The position numbers were made by a program, and so were the translations under genes. From assembly GCF_019925205.1 (NCBI RefSeq), contig NC_083560.1, positions 16,201,145-16,265,144 on the forward strand: a stretch of 64,000 nt of DNA, read 5' to 3'. Below the pieces are notes generated by a model. It was not told the DNA's origin. It did not search any database and was given only the letters and a program-made list of their open reading frames with translations. The stretch comes from Metopolophium dirhodum (taxonomy: Eukaryota > Arthropoda > Insecta > Hemiptera > Aphididae). Positions 50,492 to 64,000 of the stretch are shown here, piece after piece (the stretch's first letter is position 1; every line of letters starts with the position of its first letter).

Positions 50492-51408
50492 TTTTTTTTA
50501 ATTCACAATACTCGAAACAAGTTGAAACACATGCGTTATATACTTATATCACACGAATATAATATCATCAAGAGAAATGTACATTTTCGTTACGCGGAAA
50601 TAATTCTAACGAAATCATAACTAACCTCGTTACAAATAAAGTAACGGGTTACCCTCGCTACGTTACTACCCAACATTGAACTATAGCGTTATGTTCTGAC
50701 TACTGAGCAATTTATAGCACTGTGCAAACAACTTTGTGCCAATATGCTCAATCATAAATCATATAATATTACGGCCTATAGGTAGTGATAGTACGGGCCG
50801 AGAGCATATAATAATAATACATTTATAATAAGCTATCCCGGTTACCTAATATTAATACACGTCGGACTATGTCGGCCGACCTGATAAGTGCGTGCGTGCA
50901 TTATGGTGTAGTTGGGGAGTTCATAGCCCGAGTGCGTCCGCAGTGTTATCGACAAATGTATTAATAATAATTATATTGAATTACCCGAATGCCCGTGCTC
51001 GGTCCGCAGCCACAATTAATCACAATACAGCTAGGGTATATTAAAGCAATAAAGCTACAATATATTTGAGATAAACTAATCCGCAAAACCATTTAAAATA
51101 CTGGTCTGACGATCGAATTATATTATGATGGTTCAAATAATCAAATGTACAAGTGTGCAACTATAATACTTATTACTCTATGCCTACCTACGTAATTTTC
51201 AAAACTTCAACTGTCGCAACTCACTCGTTTACGGTTTAACGGTTAATAAGTGCTATATAGTGAACTGTTAACGTCAATATTAAAAATATTATGGCGGTGC
51301 TTTTATTATTGCGTCGCATACTTTTGCTTCGATCAATTAATAAAAATGACGCTGCGTCTGCATTAAGGGCGACAATAAAAATATGGGACATTTCAGTTAC
51401 CCAACTAA

Positions 51409-51489
51409 GGGCCAGTTGTACCGTAATTAGCTGATAACAGATTTTATAATTCGGTTAACTTAAATCGGAGATGTTACAATGACTGGCCC
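51409..51489. mobile_element. Tiny PIF/Harbinger-type MITE, unit 2 copy
   Basis: Same 81 bp element with TAA duplications at 51406-51408 and 51490-51492. Confidence 0.82.
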
Positions 51490-51740
51490 TAAATATGTTA
51501 ATATAAAAAAACAAATGAAATACCGATTTTAAATGTTGAGTGAAAACGCACTGTACTTTTTGGCATTTTGAGAACAAATTACTATCGAATTGTACAGTTA
51601 TAAATTATACTTGTAAGTTACACCTTTACGTCACTATACTACTACAGCCACTACACTGAATGTCTGTCATGTGCTCGACACTCGTGTAAAATTAATTTTA
51701 ATAACAATTAATAATATTTATAATTTTGCATGGTTATAAT

Positions 51741-52345
51741 TAGGGCCCGGATTTCAATGCAAAGTGCATATTTTTTTTGGTTGATCATACACAATGCTTT
51801 CTAAGTACCTACATAATTCGTTTCATGTAACGAGGGTTTGAAAGCTACAAATTTTTTTTTGTATTTTTTTGTATTTTTTGACATTATTTCATTTTTAGAG
51901 CATTTTAAGCATTATTGGGTCATTTTATTGGTTTTTAATGCATATTTGTTCAATATAGATATGAAATTTAGCCTATTCAAAATATTATCTAAAGATAAAT
52001 TATTTTCTTGATATTTAAGAAGGTTTATCGGGTTTTTTCCATACACATTGTCAATTTTTTTTTCGATTCAATTTTTATCTTATTCTTAATTTATTATGAT
52101 TACTGTGGAGCGTCACCCGTATTCGGTCAAATAACAAATAATCAGTCAGTTCGTGTTACATCATAGCAGCATCGTAGCAGTCAATATTTCAAATTTTTAG
52201 TTTTTTTTAATAAAATAATAAATTAATAAATAATAATTATATCTCTTTTATAAATTACAATTTGTATAAAAAAAATATATGGCATTTTTGGCTATTTTTT
52301 AGAGCATATTTTTATAGTTTTAAGTGCGTTTAAATCCTTGCCCTA
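51741..52345. mobile_element. hAT-like element H6, unit 2 copy
   Basis: TSD GTTATAAT at 51733-51740 and 52346-52353. Differs from the unit 1 copy by about ten substitutions and small indels, far more than the other duplicated elements. Confidence 0.88.
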
Positions 52346-52422
52346 GTTATAATATTGTTGATATTATAAAATATAAATATATATTATAGTCATCTGCACC
52401 ATGCACACCTACCTAGTTAACG

Positions 52423-52460
52423 ACCCACACACCCACACACCCACACACACCCACACACCC
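52423..52460. repeat. CCCACACA repeat expansion, unit 2 only
   Basis: Where unit 1 reads CGACCACGCCAAACACCC (near 19861), unit 2 has a run of CCCACACACA-type units about 20 bases longer. Private to unit 2. Confidence 0.85.
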
Positions 52461-52585
52461 ATATAATAATAATAATAATAATTTGTACCTACTTTAGTGT
52501 AATATGTTGGCGACGACAATGTGACATTATTAGTTAATTATTGTTTTATATTTTCTACCCGCAAGCCGCAGCAATTACAGTCAAA

Positions 52586-52984
52586 ACAATTTTGATCTAT
52601 TTTAGATGTATTATTTGACATACGTTTTTAAAAAATCACGAAGAGGATGCCACACCCGCATTTTTAAGTGAGTTATGACTTATGAGCATTTTTAATTTAA
52701 ATTTATTATACACGCATAACTCACAAAATGACTGAATTATCGTAAAAAAATTTCCAATCAGATACAGATATTGTTCTTACCATCAAGTTTCATATAATAG
52801 GTCGATTCAATCTAATTTTTAAGGTAACGGCATAAAAACGTGAATTTCTGAGCGTAAATTTGGTATGTTACGCGTTTGTAAGACGGAGACAACGCATGCG
52901 GGTGTGGCGTCCTCTTCACGACTTTTTAAAAACGTACGTTTTAATATACGTATACCTAATATGTCGAAAATAGATCAAAATTGT
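52586..52984. mobile_element. Fold-back element with long TIRs, unit 2 copy
   Basis: Same structure with a few substitutions in the left part. Confidence 0.75.
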
Positions 52985-53392
52985 GTGTCCAAAGTAAATC
53001 CGACGAGTCCAATTGCGTCTGATGCGGCAAAGTACAAGCTATTTTGTTTTTCGACACGCATCGAAAGCATTTACTTTGGACGCATAGGACGCAGGGGCGG
53101 ACTGAGGCCCTGAAGGCCCAGGTGGGTATAAGTTTCAAATCTACCAAACAAGAGACTCGTGTTACAATTTTTATTTTAAATAAAATAACTTTTTAAGGAA
53201 CTTATAGCAAAATGAAAAAAATTCTGTAGGTTTATACTCAACTAAATTTAACATAGTTAAATAAAACTTGAATTTAATCTGTAACTATTTTTTTGAAAAA
53301 CAATAATAAATATTATTATTATTATATTATTACAAAACAAATCATTTCAATTTTACAATTTTTAAACTTTATTATACAAATAAAATAAAAAA

Positions 53393-53634
53393 AGTGGGCA
53401 AGTGGGTGTCGCTCTACTGTACAGTGGGTAACAAGTGGGTCATTGTAATGTATGGTGTTAAATTTGAATTTATTGATGAATTTTGTCAACATTTGAACTT
53501 TAAATGCTTATAAAAAAATATTTATTTTTATTAAGTATTTTTAATATTTTTTAACTGCTATAGTAACAAGGTATCAGGATTCTTGCATTAAATGTTCACG
53601 CTTATTTACCCAACAAATACAATTTTATTGATAC
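53393..53634 (+). repeat. Dispersed repeat A, copy A4 in unit 2
   Basis: Copy of 20821-21062. Confidence 0.7.
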
Positions 53635-56589
53635 AATAAATATATGAATTTAATAAATTAAAAATATTAAATGTAATTTGTCAACTTTTTTTAATTATTT
53701 ACTTTTTAATTTATTTATCTAATATTTTTTTTTATAAAGTATTTGTTTTATTTTTTGTTATTTACGTATATTTAACGATATTTTTTTTTATAATAATAAG
53801 TATTTAAGTAAAAGTATTTAAAAACTTCCTAAATGGATGAATTTGTATCTGTATTTAAATATAAAAATTAATTACGAAATAACTGAAATTTGTTACAAAC
53901 AATTTGGCGACGTCGCATCACATTTCACGCGCAATCGTACGCTTTTGAATATTCAAAATCATGTTCTTTTTTATTCCGGCACTGCGCGCAATCGCATGCC
54001 CAAAAAGGTAAAACGCGCGCAATCGTACTCCACCGAGTAGCTCCAGGCAAAAAAAGTCGATAATGTCGTTTGTAATATGATAAAAATAAAATATATTAAT
54101 TATTTTAGTTTACGAATTTACGATGTCAATTGTCAGAATATCTAAAATTGTAATGGAATCTAATATTGGAACTATTAAGTACTTATTGGGAGGGAACGCT
54201 GTTCATGGACCTTGTTTTCGTAATACCTAGTACCTACGTACTAATCGTACTATTTTTAATATTATCACTATTCACTACATATTATATTGAGATGTTATAG
54301 TCTCCGGGGCACACGGCATACGATATTGCCATGTACCATTGTACATTTGTACCTAGTTGGTACTACTGCTGCAGTGCTGCAGTACTGCTTGTTGTTCGAT
54401 TATAATATTCAATATTGCTTAAACTTTTATCGTTATGGTTATAATAATATCATAGTCTTGACAGACGAGTAGTCAGTAGTAGTAGACGACCACGACAGTG
54501 TAGACGGTGTCTAATATAAACTTAAAACGTAAAACGTTAAGCGGTTGCCAATATATATTGTAAAAGAAAATACCTAAGCGTAACAAGAGTAGACGACTAA
54601 TGAGTATGTAAGCATATATATATAGCATATATTATAGTTTTTTTGTGAGTATATTGTATAATGTTTGTTCGAGCGTAGCAAAAAAATATATTTTTGGTTA
54701 TTTACTTGTAAAAAAGGCGTATACTGGATTAGGGGTGTCATATTTTATGTTTGCTCCCTCATACATGATACATTGTCCCTTAATACGGCCCTGCTGATAA
54801 CAGATATCTAAGTAATTTGTAATAAATAAAAAATTCAATATGCGGAACGGTAGATGCTTCAGCTCCCAAGCACAACCTCCCCCCCACTTACCATAAAACC
54901 ACCACTAAGTTATGTTGATATGAAAACTTATAAACGTTTAAATTTAAATATTTTATTCGTGGAAATACCTCTTTATACACAACATATATATTTGTAGTAG
55001 GCATTGATTTTTTGGGCTGAAATACAAAAAAGTAACGGTTAAGTATTGATACAAAATAAATGTACAGTATACAATAAATATAATACCTATGCATTATAGG
55101 TAGGTAGGTAGTATTAAAGAACAAGATAATAACTATTTCATACAGTTTGCTATATTATTTAAAAACCGGCCTATTGTAATTTCTTTGTTTAAGTAGCTCT
55201 ATCGTTCTTTGTTTAATTTACCATGCACCTAATGTATTTTTTTTAAAACATTTATCGTGTTAGTGTATCCACGATATGATTCAAAACGATTCAATCCCCG
55301 TTGTGTCGCTTCATTTTGCAGGACACTGGATAGTGAATACAATTGATATTACCTACTAAAATGATGGATTATATTTTGTTCCTACAAGTTTATAGAAATA
55401 ACTATTACATAACACAGTACCTACGTCAGTCCCTATCCACAAAAATTGTTCGTTCTATTATTGCGAACATTTAAGTGATCTCGACTCACATGTACATTCC
55501 GCACTTTATTGTATAGAAAGTATCGTACTCTATCTCAACCACAGATATATAAAAATACTAGATAGTCGACTGGTATTTATCTTTATCTTTATTTTAGTTG
55601 AATTCAATCCTCATTGCGACCGTATACCGTAGACTATAGTCTTTCGAAATTTCGTGATTATTATCGGGCGCTGAGCCCAACATAAAGGTATGTAGGTACC
55701 TATTATAATGTCTAATGTACTATATAATATTATATCGAATGAGATATCAGCTATTGGTTTTTCATCAAATTATTTAGCTGTGTAGGGCTCGGTTATTACG
55801 TCTTATTATTTATCAATGCACAAATCGTACAATTTCGTGTATGCACGGCGTGCGTTTAATTTTATCACACTATAACACACCATAGTATTATCATCAGTTC
55901 TTAAATGCCGTAAGTATTTGATATTTATATCGGTAATCGTAAGTCGATTCGTTATTGTAAATTAACCGGTAACTTGCGTCTCGTTTTGAGGACGCAACTC
56001 AATTATGACTATTATAATATTTATAGTAGCAGGTAGGAAAAATATTATGGGTATATTAATTACGCAACATAATATGTATATTATATAAATTAGACGCAAG
56101 TTTACAGATTAACGGTTAACAAGTTCTCCACTTTAAAATTAAAATTATGGCTGAATATATGGGTATGTAGACAGTGTAGTGGTGTAATTCGAACAGCAGT
56201 GAAATGAAATTTCACCCGCGGAATTGCCGGGTTATTGATATTAATGCGAGTTGACGTGTTGTGCAAAATAATGTCTGCGTGTGCGCATAAACTACGAATA
56301 TAATGGTAATAAAGTGTTTTGATAATTAAGAGTTGCAGTGTAATAATTTGAATTTTACAACAAAGAGCATAAAAAAAAAACAGTAATATAGTAATAATAT
56401 TAATCTGTGTGCCGGGAACGATTGGTAAAAATATTAATATAAATTTACCCAAATGAATGTATAATAAGCCATAATGGCAATAATCAGATCTAGATATTAT
56501 ATTCGGCGATTAACACAAATAAACAATAATATTATATTATATTATAATAAAATTATTGGCCATTCGCACAAACACAATATTTTTTTTTA

Positions 56590-58113
56590 GATTCTGAGTG
56601 AAGCGTTGAATGTATTGATTTTACAATGATGTGTGTTTTTTTTTGTTTTTTTTTTTAATTTTTTTAATTTTTTTAAATTTTTAAATTTTTTTTTTATTTT
56701 TGTGTCTGTCATCACCTTTTAGGACAGTAAAAGTGCTTGGATTTTCTTCAACAGTAACTTTTCTGATAGGAAAGTGAAACTAATTGGTACTTTGGGGGGT
56801 CAAAAGTAAAAATGTCCGATTAGTTTTCAAAAGCGACGTGAAAAATAAAAGAAAAATTAAGAAAAAAACGGGAATTTTTACGCAAAATCTGTTTTCGAGA
56901 AAATAGATTTTGGTTTTTGGTGTAACTCTAAAACAAATGACCGTAGGGACATGACATTTTGACTGAATGTTTATATTAGCATTTTCTATACACCATAAAA
57001 TTTACAAAATATTTTGACTCTTTTTGAGCTGTTTACGGCCATTGTCAGTTTTCAATTTTTTTAGTTTTTTTTCTATAAATATCAATAAAATTTTATCTGT
57101 TGATTAAAAAAGCTTGAAAATTTAATAGAAGGCTCCTAGGTTATTGTTTCAAAGGCAGATGAAAAAAATTAAAAATCCTTAGTCACAGTCTTTAATTATA
57201 AGCATTTAAAGTTCAAATTTTGACAAAATACGGAAAAATCATGAAAAATAGCAAATTATTTTGATGAGAATTCATAAAAATTTTTCTTTTTAAATCTAAG
57301 ATTTGAAAATGTAATATAAGATTATTCATAAGTTTGTCTACCTTTATCAAAAAAAAAATGTCTAGAAGAAACTTAAATTAAATTTTTATGAGCGTCTGAA
57401 ATTTATATTTTTACAACATTTGATATTTACTCGATTTCTCATGTAACAATTTTCTTATTTTATTGTAATTAAAAAACGAACGACTGTAGATACTTGAAAA
57501 TTTCACTGAATGTTTATATTAGCATTTTCTATACACCATAAAATGTTGAAAATATTTTGACTCTTTTTCAGCTGTTTACGGACATTGTCAGTTTTCAATT
57601 TTTTTAGTTTTTTTTCTATAAATATCAATAAATTTTTATTTGTTGGGTAAAAAAGCGTGAAAATTTAATATAAGGCTCCTGATATATCGTTCTAATAGCA
57701 GTTGAAAAATATTAAAAATACATAGGCACAATTTTTTTTTATAAGCATTTAAAGTTCAAATTTTGACAACATTTTTCAAATTTATAATTTATTAATTATT
57801 TTGACAACATTTATCAAATTTATAATTTATTAATTATGTTGTAGTTAAAAATTTATAAATTTTTAACTTTTATGGCTAAGGATTGAAAATTTAAAACAAG
57901 GCTCCACGTAAATAGGTTGTATATAAATTACTTTATTCGCAATAATATCATCAAATATACTTGGTACAATCATAGGCTGACTGACCGTTTTCGCTCAGAA
58001 TCGTTTTTCTTATACAATGATATTATATCATTGAATTCAAATTTAACACCATCCATTACAGTGACCCACTTGTAACCTACCGTACAGCAGAGCGACATCC
58101 ACTTATCCACCTT
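56590..58113 (-). repeat. Dispersed repeat A, copy A5 in unit 2
   Basis: Copy of 24017-25538; differs mainly in T- and A-run lengths. Confidence 0.78.
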
Positions 58114-58824
58114 TTTTAATAATATACTTTAAAGGTTTGTATGATTTTTGTAAGCATACAACAACGCAAGCGTACAAACTACATCCTCCTCCGATGACAT
58201 TTTGGCACTAACTGATTTAGTCCAAATTATTGTCTACTGGAAGACAATCGGGAAATAAATGCCGCACTGTGTGGACGCGTATTTGCCGCGCGGAAAAAGC
58301 TACTCCATCCGGACGCGCCTTTATGATTGTTATTATGATTACATATTTAGAAATAAAGTGATATTCATAATATTCGTGTAAATCGTGATATATGGTATGC
58401 GAGGTCACACCGCTGCCCGGGCGCTAACTTGGTCCATTTTCCCTACCGGGAAACTTAAATATTATAATTAGTGCCCACAGCCCACTTACAACTTACTTAC
58501 TAATAGAAATGGGTCCCATGTATACATTATAACATCGACCAAGTTATTCATCCATTTCTTACACTAAAACGAAATTATAAAACTGCTTTTTAAAATTTTT
58601 TTTCTTCAAAAAACACTATTTATCTGTAAAAACAGTAAACTGTAATCATATTTTTGTATACTTGAGGTGACGCTAAAAAAAAATTTCCTAAAAATTGAAA
58701 AATTAAAATATCAGTGTACGGTTTGCACTTATTCATGATACAATGCTTATAGAAGACGCTGACAAAAAACCAAATGTTTAATCGTAACGCTGACCAAATT
58801 ATAATCCATTAAATAACAAGATAC

Positions 58825-58887
58825 ATGACGCCAATTGGCGTCATTCAGCATATGCGAATTATGTATAATGACGCCTTTTTGCGTCAT
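58825..58887. repeat. Paired TGACGCC palindromes (L arm, unit 2)
   Basis: Palindrome at 58825-58844 and hairpin at 58868-58887. Confidence 0.85.
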
Positions 58888-59546
58888 CCGCAGGGAACGT
58901 GTTGATTACATTCTAATTTAAGTTCGATAAAAAAAAAATTATGTATATAATATAATAAAATATATAATTTTGTAAAACAACATTTTGGCTTACTTTTAAA
59001 GATATGATGTTTCGATCTGATTGAAAGAAATGTTTCAAATGAAAGAAAATGTATCATTATTAAAATATTAATTTTATATTTAATATAAATATTAAATACA
59101 ACGGCACAACGCCAAATATATTGTGCATGTAGGTATATTGTTTAGCCGACGACGAATCTTATTTTATTATTAATGAATTTATGATCAATGTTAAATAAAT
59201 AGATAACAGACTAAATTATTATATATTATACATTTATACATAAAAACAAAATTCATAAGAGGCTACCCTATGATGTTTAGGCTACGAAACACGACCAAGA
59301 TAACGAAGGTAATAACTAATAAGTAATAACTAATATTAATAATTATTGAACAATTTAAAATAGTAGTTAGTAGTATAAATATGTATGTTCAGCAGCACCT
59401 CCCCCTTAAATTTTACATGTAAAAGCATAGGCACCTCTGTATAGGCAATTCGAAGTACACGCACCTCCGAAACTTGTATTAATTACTCGATATAGGCAAC
59501 CCGCAACACACATACACTCGTCACATACCACCCGATCCGACACGTG

Positions 59547-59943
59547 ACCGACATATATTTTACCCCTTCCCCTTCAAATACATTACCTCCCCTTAAAAAA
59601 AATATGTATAATATTCAGATGTACATTTGTATCGACTATATCGAACACGTCTTATCCGACGTATATTTTACCCCTTCCCCTTCAAATACATTACCTCCCC
59701 TTAAAAAAAATATGTATAATATTCAGATGTACATTTGTATCGACTATATCGAACACTTTTCTAACATATATTTTACCCCTTCCCCTTCAAATAGAACACC
59801 TCCCCTTAAAAAAAATATGTATAATATTCAGATGTACATTTGTATCGACTATATCGAACACTTATCCGACATATATTTTACCCCTTCCCCTTCAAATACA
59901 TTACCTCCCCTTAAAAAAATATGTATAAAATATTCTGATGTAC
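59547..59943. repeat. Minisatellite, 4 units (L arm, unit 2)
   Basis: Has one unit more than the other three arrays. Unit 3 carries both the CTTTTCTAACATATA variant and a private change (ATAGAACACCTCC in place of ATACATTACCTCC). Unit 4 resembles the inner terminal unit of the R arm array. Confidence 0.93.
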
Positions 59944-60450
59944 CTACATTTGTATCATACATACACATACATACACACAACACACATACATACCTATACA
60001 TACACACACATACATACATACACACACATACACATATATTCATTTACATACGTACATACATACATATTTAAAAATATTATACAATTTTCAGATTATAATC
60101 CCATTCGAATAAACACCCCGCTAAAGCACACGTTATACATCGGAATGTATCACACACACATTCAAATATATTATAATATAGTTTACATATATACATATAC
60201 TTACATATTATATCCAAACAATTATACACACATCATTATCACAAACCCCTGAACACATTATACAATTTACATAACATAAACTTACATATCAATAAAACAC
60301 ATCATTAGCATACGATACATAGGTATATTAATACATATAAATATGATATAGCCATACACATACAAACTATAATATACTATTAAACACCATACAGTACTCA
60401 TCAGTTTTCATTCTGAACTTATATAATAATATACACAAACACACATACAC

Positions 60451-60507
60451 ATACATACATACATACATACATACATACATACATACATACATACATACAT
60501 ACATACG
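60451..60507. repeat. (ACAT)n microsatellite, L arm unit 2
   Basis: 57 bases, two units longer than in the unit 1 L arm. Confidence 0.95.
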
Positions 60508-60901
60508 AACATACATTATGCTCATAATATAATATAAGGTACCTACAACATCACACATACCTATATACAAATATTAACCATAATATTATATACATATTAC
60601 TTATACATATCAATAAAACGCATAGGTATATTTATACATATAAATATGATATAACCATACACATACAGTAATACATAAACACCATACAGTACTTATCAGT
60701 TTTCATTCTGAACTTATATAATAATATTTACAACACACACACAAGCTCAACATATATATTATATACCTTATCATACATACACGCATGCATGCATAGATAC
60801 ATACTTTCATATCACATCACACACACACACACACGATCCCAGTATACCATATAGTATACAAACAAGCCGCCCAGTCCTTCGTTATACATGGGAATAAATC
60901 T

Positions 60902-60940
<39 letters not shown>

Positions 60941-61306
60941 AGACATAAACTTGTAAAAATATTTATTTTCAAAATATACACGTCGGAATATAGGTACATT
61001 CGCTTGCATTCACACATTCCTCTCCCCGACAACATACAGAAATATTAATTATAATATATATATATATGTATATATGGTCAATCGTTTAATCGTTTACAGA
61101 TTATGATGAGTTTCATTCACACATTTCTCTAGCACAACACACATACACTCATATACCCATAGGATAGTTCATACATATTTAGATACTTACATAGTCACAT
61201 ATTATATACATACATACACACATTCATCAGGTATCACAAACACCCAAACATATTATAAAATTAAAGTATATGCAGTATTCATATATATTTAGTTTATGTA
61301 CATATA

Positions 61307-64000
61307 GTGATGGTCATGTATTTAGATACATTTAATAACTAAACTGTATATATGCCTTTGATGGTAATAAATTAGACATGGGTATGATATTTTTTATAAT
61401 ATTACATATTATTTAATGAAATTATGATATTTTTGCCCATTTTTTACTAAAATATTGTGATGTTTCCATAATATGCTTTATTCCAATTTTGATATTTTTA
61501 CTTATTTTAGCAAGATTTCTGTATTTACACACAGACAGCTATGTTTTTTTTTTTTTTTTTTTTATCAAAATCAGTACATTTTAATGTATATTCACATTGT
61601 TGAGTATATTTTTAGGTTCCTGCATAAATTCTACATACGTATTTAACGAAAAAATGAGTAAATTATAATATATGATGAGGTACTATATTGCATTTAATTG
61701 TTGTATATTGGATATCGTTGTATCAGTGTGCACGGCGACGTTGTGATATATCTCATGTACTTATCTAATGTAAATATATAATAATTAATATATGTTAAAG
61801 AATCCAGGTATTGAATAAATTATATACCGAAAATATTTTATGTGAATAATTATTTGAAATAATCGAGTCTATATGTATGTATATATGTATGCGTGCATGA
61901 ATACTGTTTAAATATATAAGAATATCAAATATGTAAGGATATAGGTATACAAGTGTGTGCTTACTATGTGAGTAATATATGTGTATGCCTATATGTAGAT
62001 GACTTATTGATGTGTACCTATATATATATGAATGTTTATATGTATATATAGTTATATTAACTATAAAATATGTTTAGGCGTTTGTAATATCGAATATGTA
62101 TATATGATTTAATGTGGGTTTTCATAATATCATACTAGGTATCGCGTATTCATGTAGGTAACTATAGAACTAAGTGATGGGTCGATAATAGTTTTTAGTA
62201 TTATTTTTTTTTTACTTATTAATATATATATATATTATAATTCTCACTACACTTGACGAATAATAATAACAATAATAACATTTAAAGAGATTTATTTTTT
62301 CTCGTATATACCTATAATCCATGTATGTATATATAAGCTATGATTTTAGTCTAATGTAATTTCATACAATATTTCAATGTATGTATAATTGATTAAAAAT
62401 ATAAGTATCTGCAATATTATTCAGGATAGGTTAGCCTGATAGTATTGTGTATATAAAGATACAATAACAAGAATGTTCCCACATGTATGCACATTGTAGC
62501 ATGAGCCTGTATGGAAAATTTTTAATTGTTAAATTGATAAAGATGTTGGTATGATAGGTACTACAGATGTGACGTTAATTATTGTATATTTCTAAATTTA
62601 GGTCATAAACCGCATAAAGTATCTGCTGAAATGAGAGATATTGTTAATAGTTCTTAATTTTCCGATATTATAACTTATACAATAATATATGTCGGTGGTG
62701 TTATATGCCTGTGTGTATGCACACGGTAAAATAAAAATATTATACAAGTGATATGACTGTTGTACGTATGTGCTGATAAAATATACGCATCGGTCACTTG
62801 AGTGATATGTAAGTTGTTGATGTGCAAGCACACATGCGTTTTCTCATATGTAAGCGTGAAAAAATATGTTTTGCTCGAGTCGGGAGGGTTTCGTTGGTGG
62901 TAACTGTAACTGGTAATGGTGTGTGTTTTTCCCGTGTACATGCATGAATTAATATATATATATGTCGATCAGGTTATTGATAATATGTAAGTTGTTGTAT
63001 GCGCGTTCGTGTATGTGTTTTCTCATGCACAGGTATGAAAAATATAGAACACGAGATCAGAGGATCAAGGGATCAAGAATAAGTGATAGGTAATGATTAA
63101 GGATTAGTGATCAAGAGGGGTATGTGTAATAATAATATGGTAGGTGTGATACATAATGTAAAAAATAAATATTACACAAGTGATATGGCTTTTACATGTA
63201 TGTTTTTCTCATTCGTTCTTAAAATATATCAATTGTTGATTAACAATAGTTAAGGTTTTATTAGCATACAAACATGTCAATGCATGACTAGTCTTGATGA
63301 ATGTGGTTTTTCTCAGATGTATTACATAACAATTGATCAAGACGTTGTTTGATACATAATGTATCCGTTGGTTCGAAAGTATAAAGGAGATATGAAAATG
63401 AATATACCGTTGGATATATAATATAGATGAGGCATCATATAAGTTTTTATATATTATTACCTAGAAGATGTTGAAATACCGAGAAATATATGTTACTCAG
63501 ATAATGATACAATTTTATAATCCATTTAATGGATAAGTAAGAACCTTGTAAATATTTATTGTAAACCTTAATATTATTTTAATAATTGAAAATACTTTTT
63601 ATATATCGTGTCTTTTTGTTTCATATAAATTATTTAATTTCCTATAAATATTAGAATAATCTACGTCTCACATTGCGTAGGTGCTGGTGCGGGGTGTTTG
63701 GCGAATGTTGATTGAGACGGCTGTGGTGTAACCTTATATAGCATTATTACCAATAAATAAAAAAACTTTGTATCATGATCGGGGGACGAGCAGTTAAATA
63801 TAATATAATATTCAGGGAGAATCGTAGGATCCTATAGATATAAATACCATAGGTTAGGGGCAGATATGTAGATATCAGAATCTTAAATAATATATTTAAA
63901 TTACTAGGATTCCATTTCAGTTATAATTATGGTTTATTGTCTACTAAGCACTGACAAATAATAATAATACTCGCAAATATAATATACCTAAGCTATGTTC
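61307..64000. other. Spacer, unit 2 (truncated)
   Basis: Corresponds to 28619-31312. No gene seen. Essentially identical to the first spacer by eye; the offset stays at 32688 throughout. Confidence 0.8.

Larger units (their letters stand above)
57065..61306 (-). repeat. L arm, unit 2
   Basis: Second L arm. Differs from 24490-28618 by a fourth minisatellite unit, two additional ACAT units and a cluster of substitutions and small indels between about 58590 and 59170. Like the first L arm it lacks the Harbinger fragment. Confidence 0.93.
32563..64000. repeat. Tandem repeat unit 2 (truncated by window end)
   Basis: Second copy of the unit, same orientation. The last base corresponds to base 31312 of unit 1, so about 1250 bases are missing. 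The offset is 32562 in the R arm, 32560 around 8.5-10.1 kb, 32556 from 10.2 to 18.4 kb, 32572 from 20.0 to 23.5 kb, 32575 in the outer L arm and 32688 in the spacer. The step to 32688 comes from one additional 105 bp minisatellite unit and longer ACAT tracts. Confidence 0.97.

Noticed and set aside
56102..56452. 116-codon minus-strand ORF in unit 2
   Set aside because: Unit 1 has no equivalent ORF because an A-run differs in length, so the frame is not maintained; AT-rich, no motif.
1..61306. R-centre-L as one giant TIR transposon (Maverick/Polinton-like)
   Set aside because: The centre has no integrase, polymerase or capsid-type reading frames, and the arms are made of ordinary repeats.

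Overview
The window looks like nuclear DNA of an insect, most likely an aphid. It is very AT-rich, has no bacterial-style genes, carries two short GT-AG exons in long introns, and is packed with small non-autonomous DNA transposons, a tRNA-derived SINE and microsatellites. The aphid assignment is inference from overall character and the repeat family called A below; it was not confirmed by any search.

The dominating feature is a tandem duplication. Bases 1-32562 (unit 1) and 32563-64000 (unit 2, cut by the window end) are the same sequence in the same orientation. The offset drifts from 32562 to 32556, then 32572-32575, then 32688, because of small indels. No edge of the duplication is visible: the window starts and stops inside the repeat, so the array may continue on both sides.

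Each unit has four parts: (1) a right arm R (full form 32151-36603; in unit 1 only 1-4041 is in the window); (2) a central segment of about 20.4 kb (4042-24489 and 36604-57064); (3) a left arm L (24490-28618 and 57065-61306), which is an inverted copy of R; (4) a spacer of about 3.5 kb (28619-32150 and 61307-64000). L-spacer-R is a large stem-loop. The inner halves of the arms are microsatellites and a 105-108 bp minisatellite. The outer halves are repeat family A and, in R only, a broken PIF/Harbinger transposase piece.

The central segment holds the only recognisable host coding sequence: two consecutive exons (9250-9392 and 12494-12671, repeated at 41810-41952 and 45050-45227) of a short-chain dehydrogenase/reductase, resembling the SDR16C/retinol dehydrogenase group. 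They encode the cofactor-binding half (TGTGHGIG, CDVS, NNAG). I found neither the N-terminal exon nor the exon with the catalytic Ser and Tyr-x-x-x-Lys anywhere in the unit. Around and inside this gene fragment lie six 8-bp-TSD terminal-inverted-repeat elements (hAT-like), one tiny PIF-type MITE, one SINE and several fold-back sequences, all at matching sites in both units. One of these elements sits exactly in the splice donor of the first exon and has duplicated the donor.

I see no functional transposase, no RNA gene other than the SINE head, no CRISPR array and no complete protein-coding gene. The longer ORFs in the arms are translations of low-complexity repeats.
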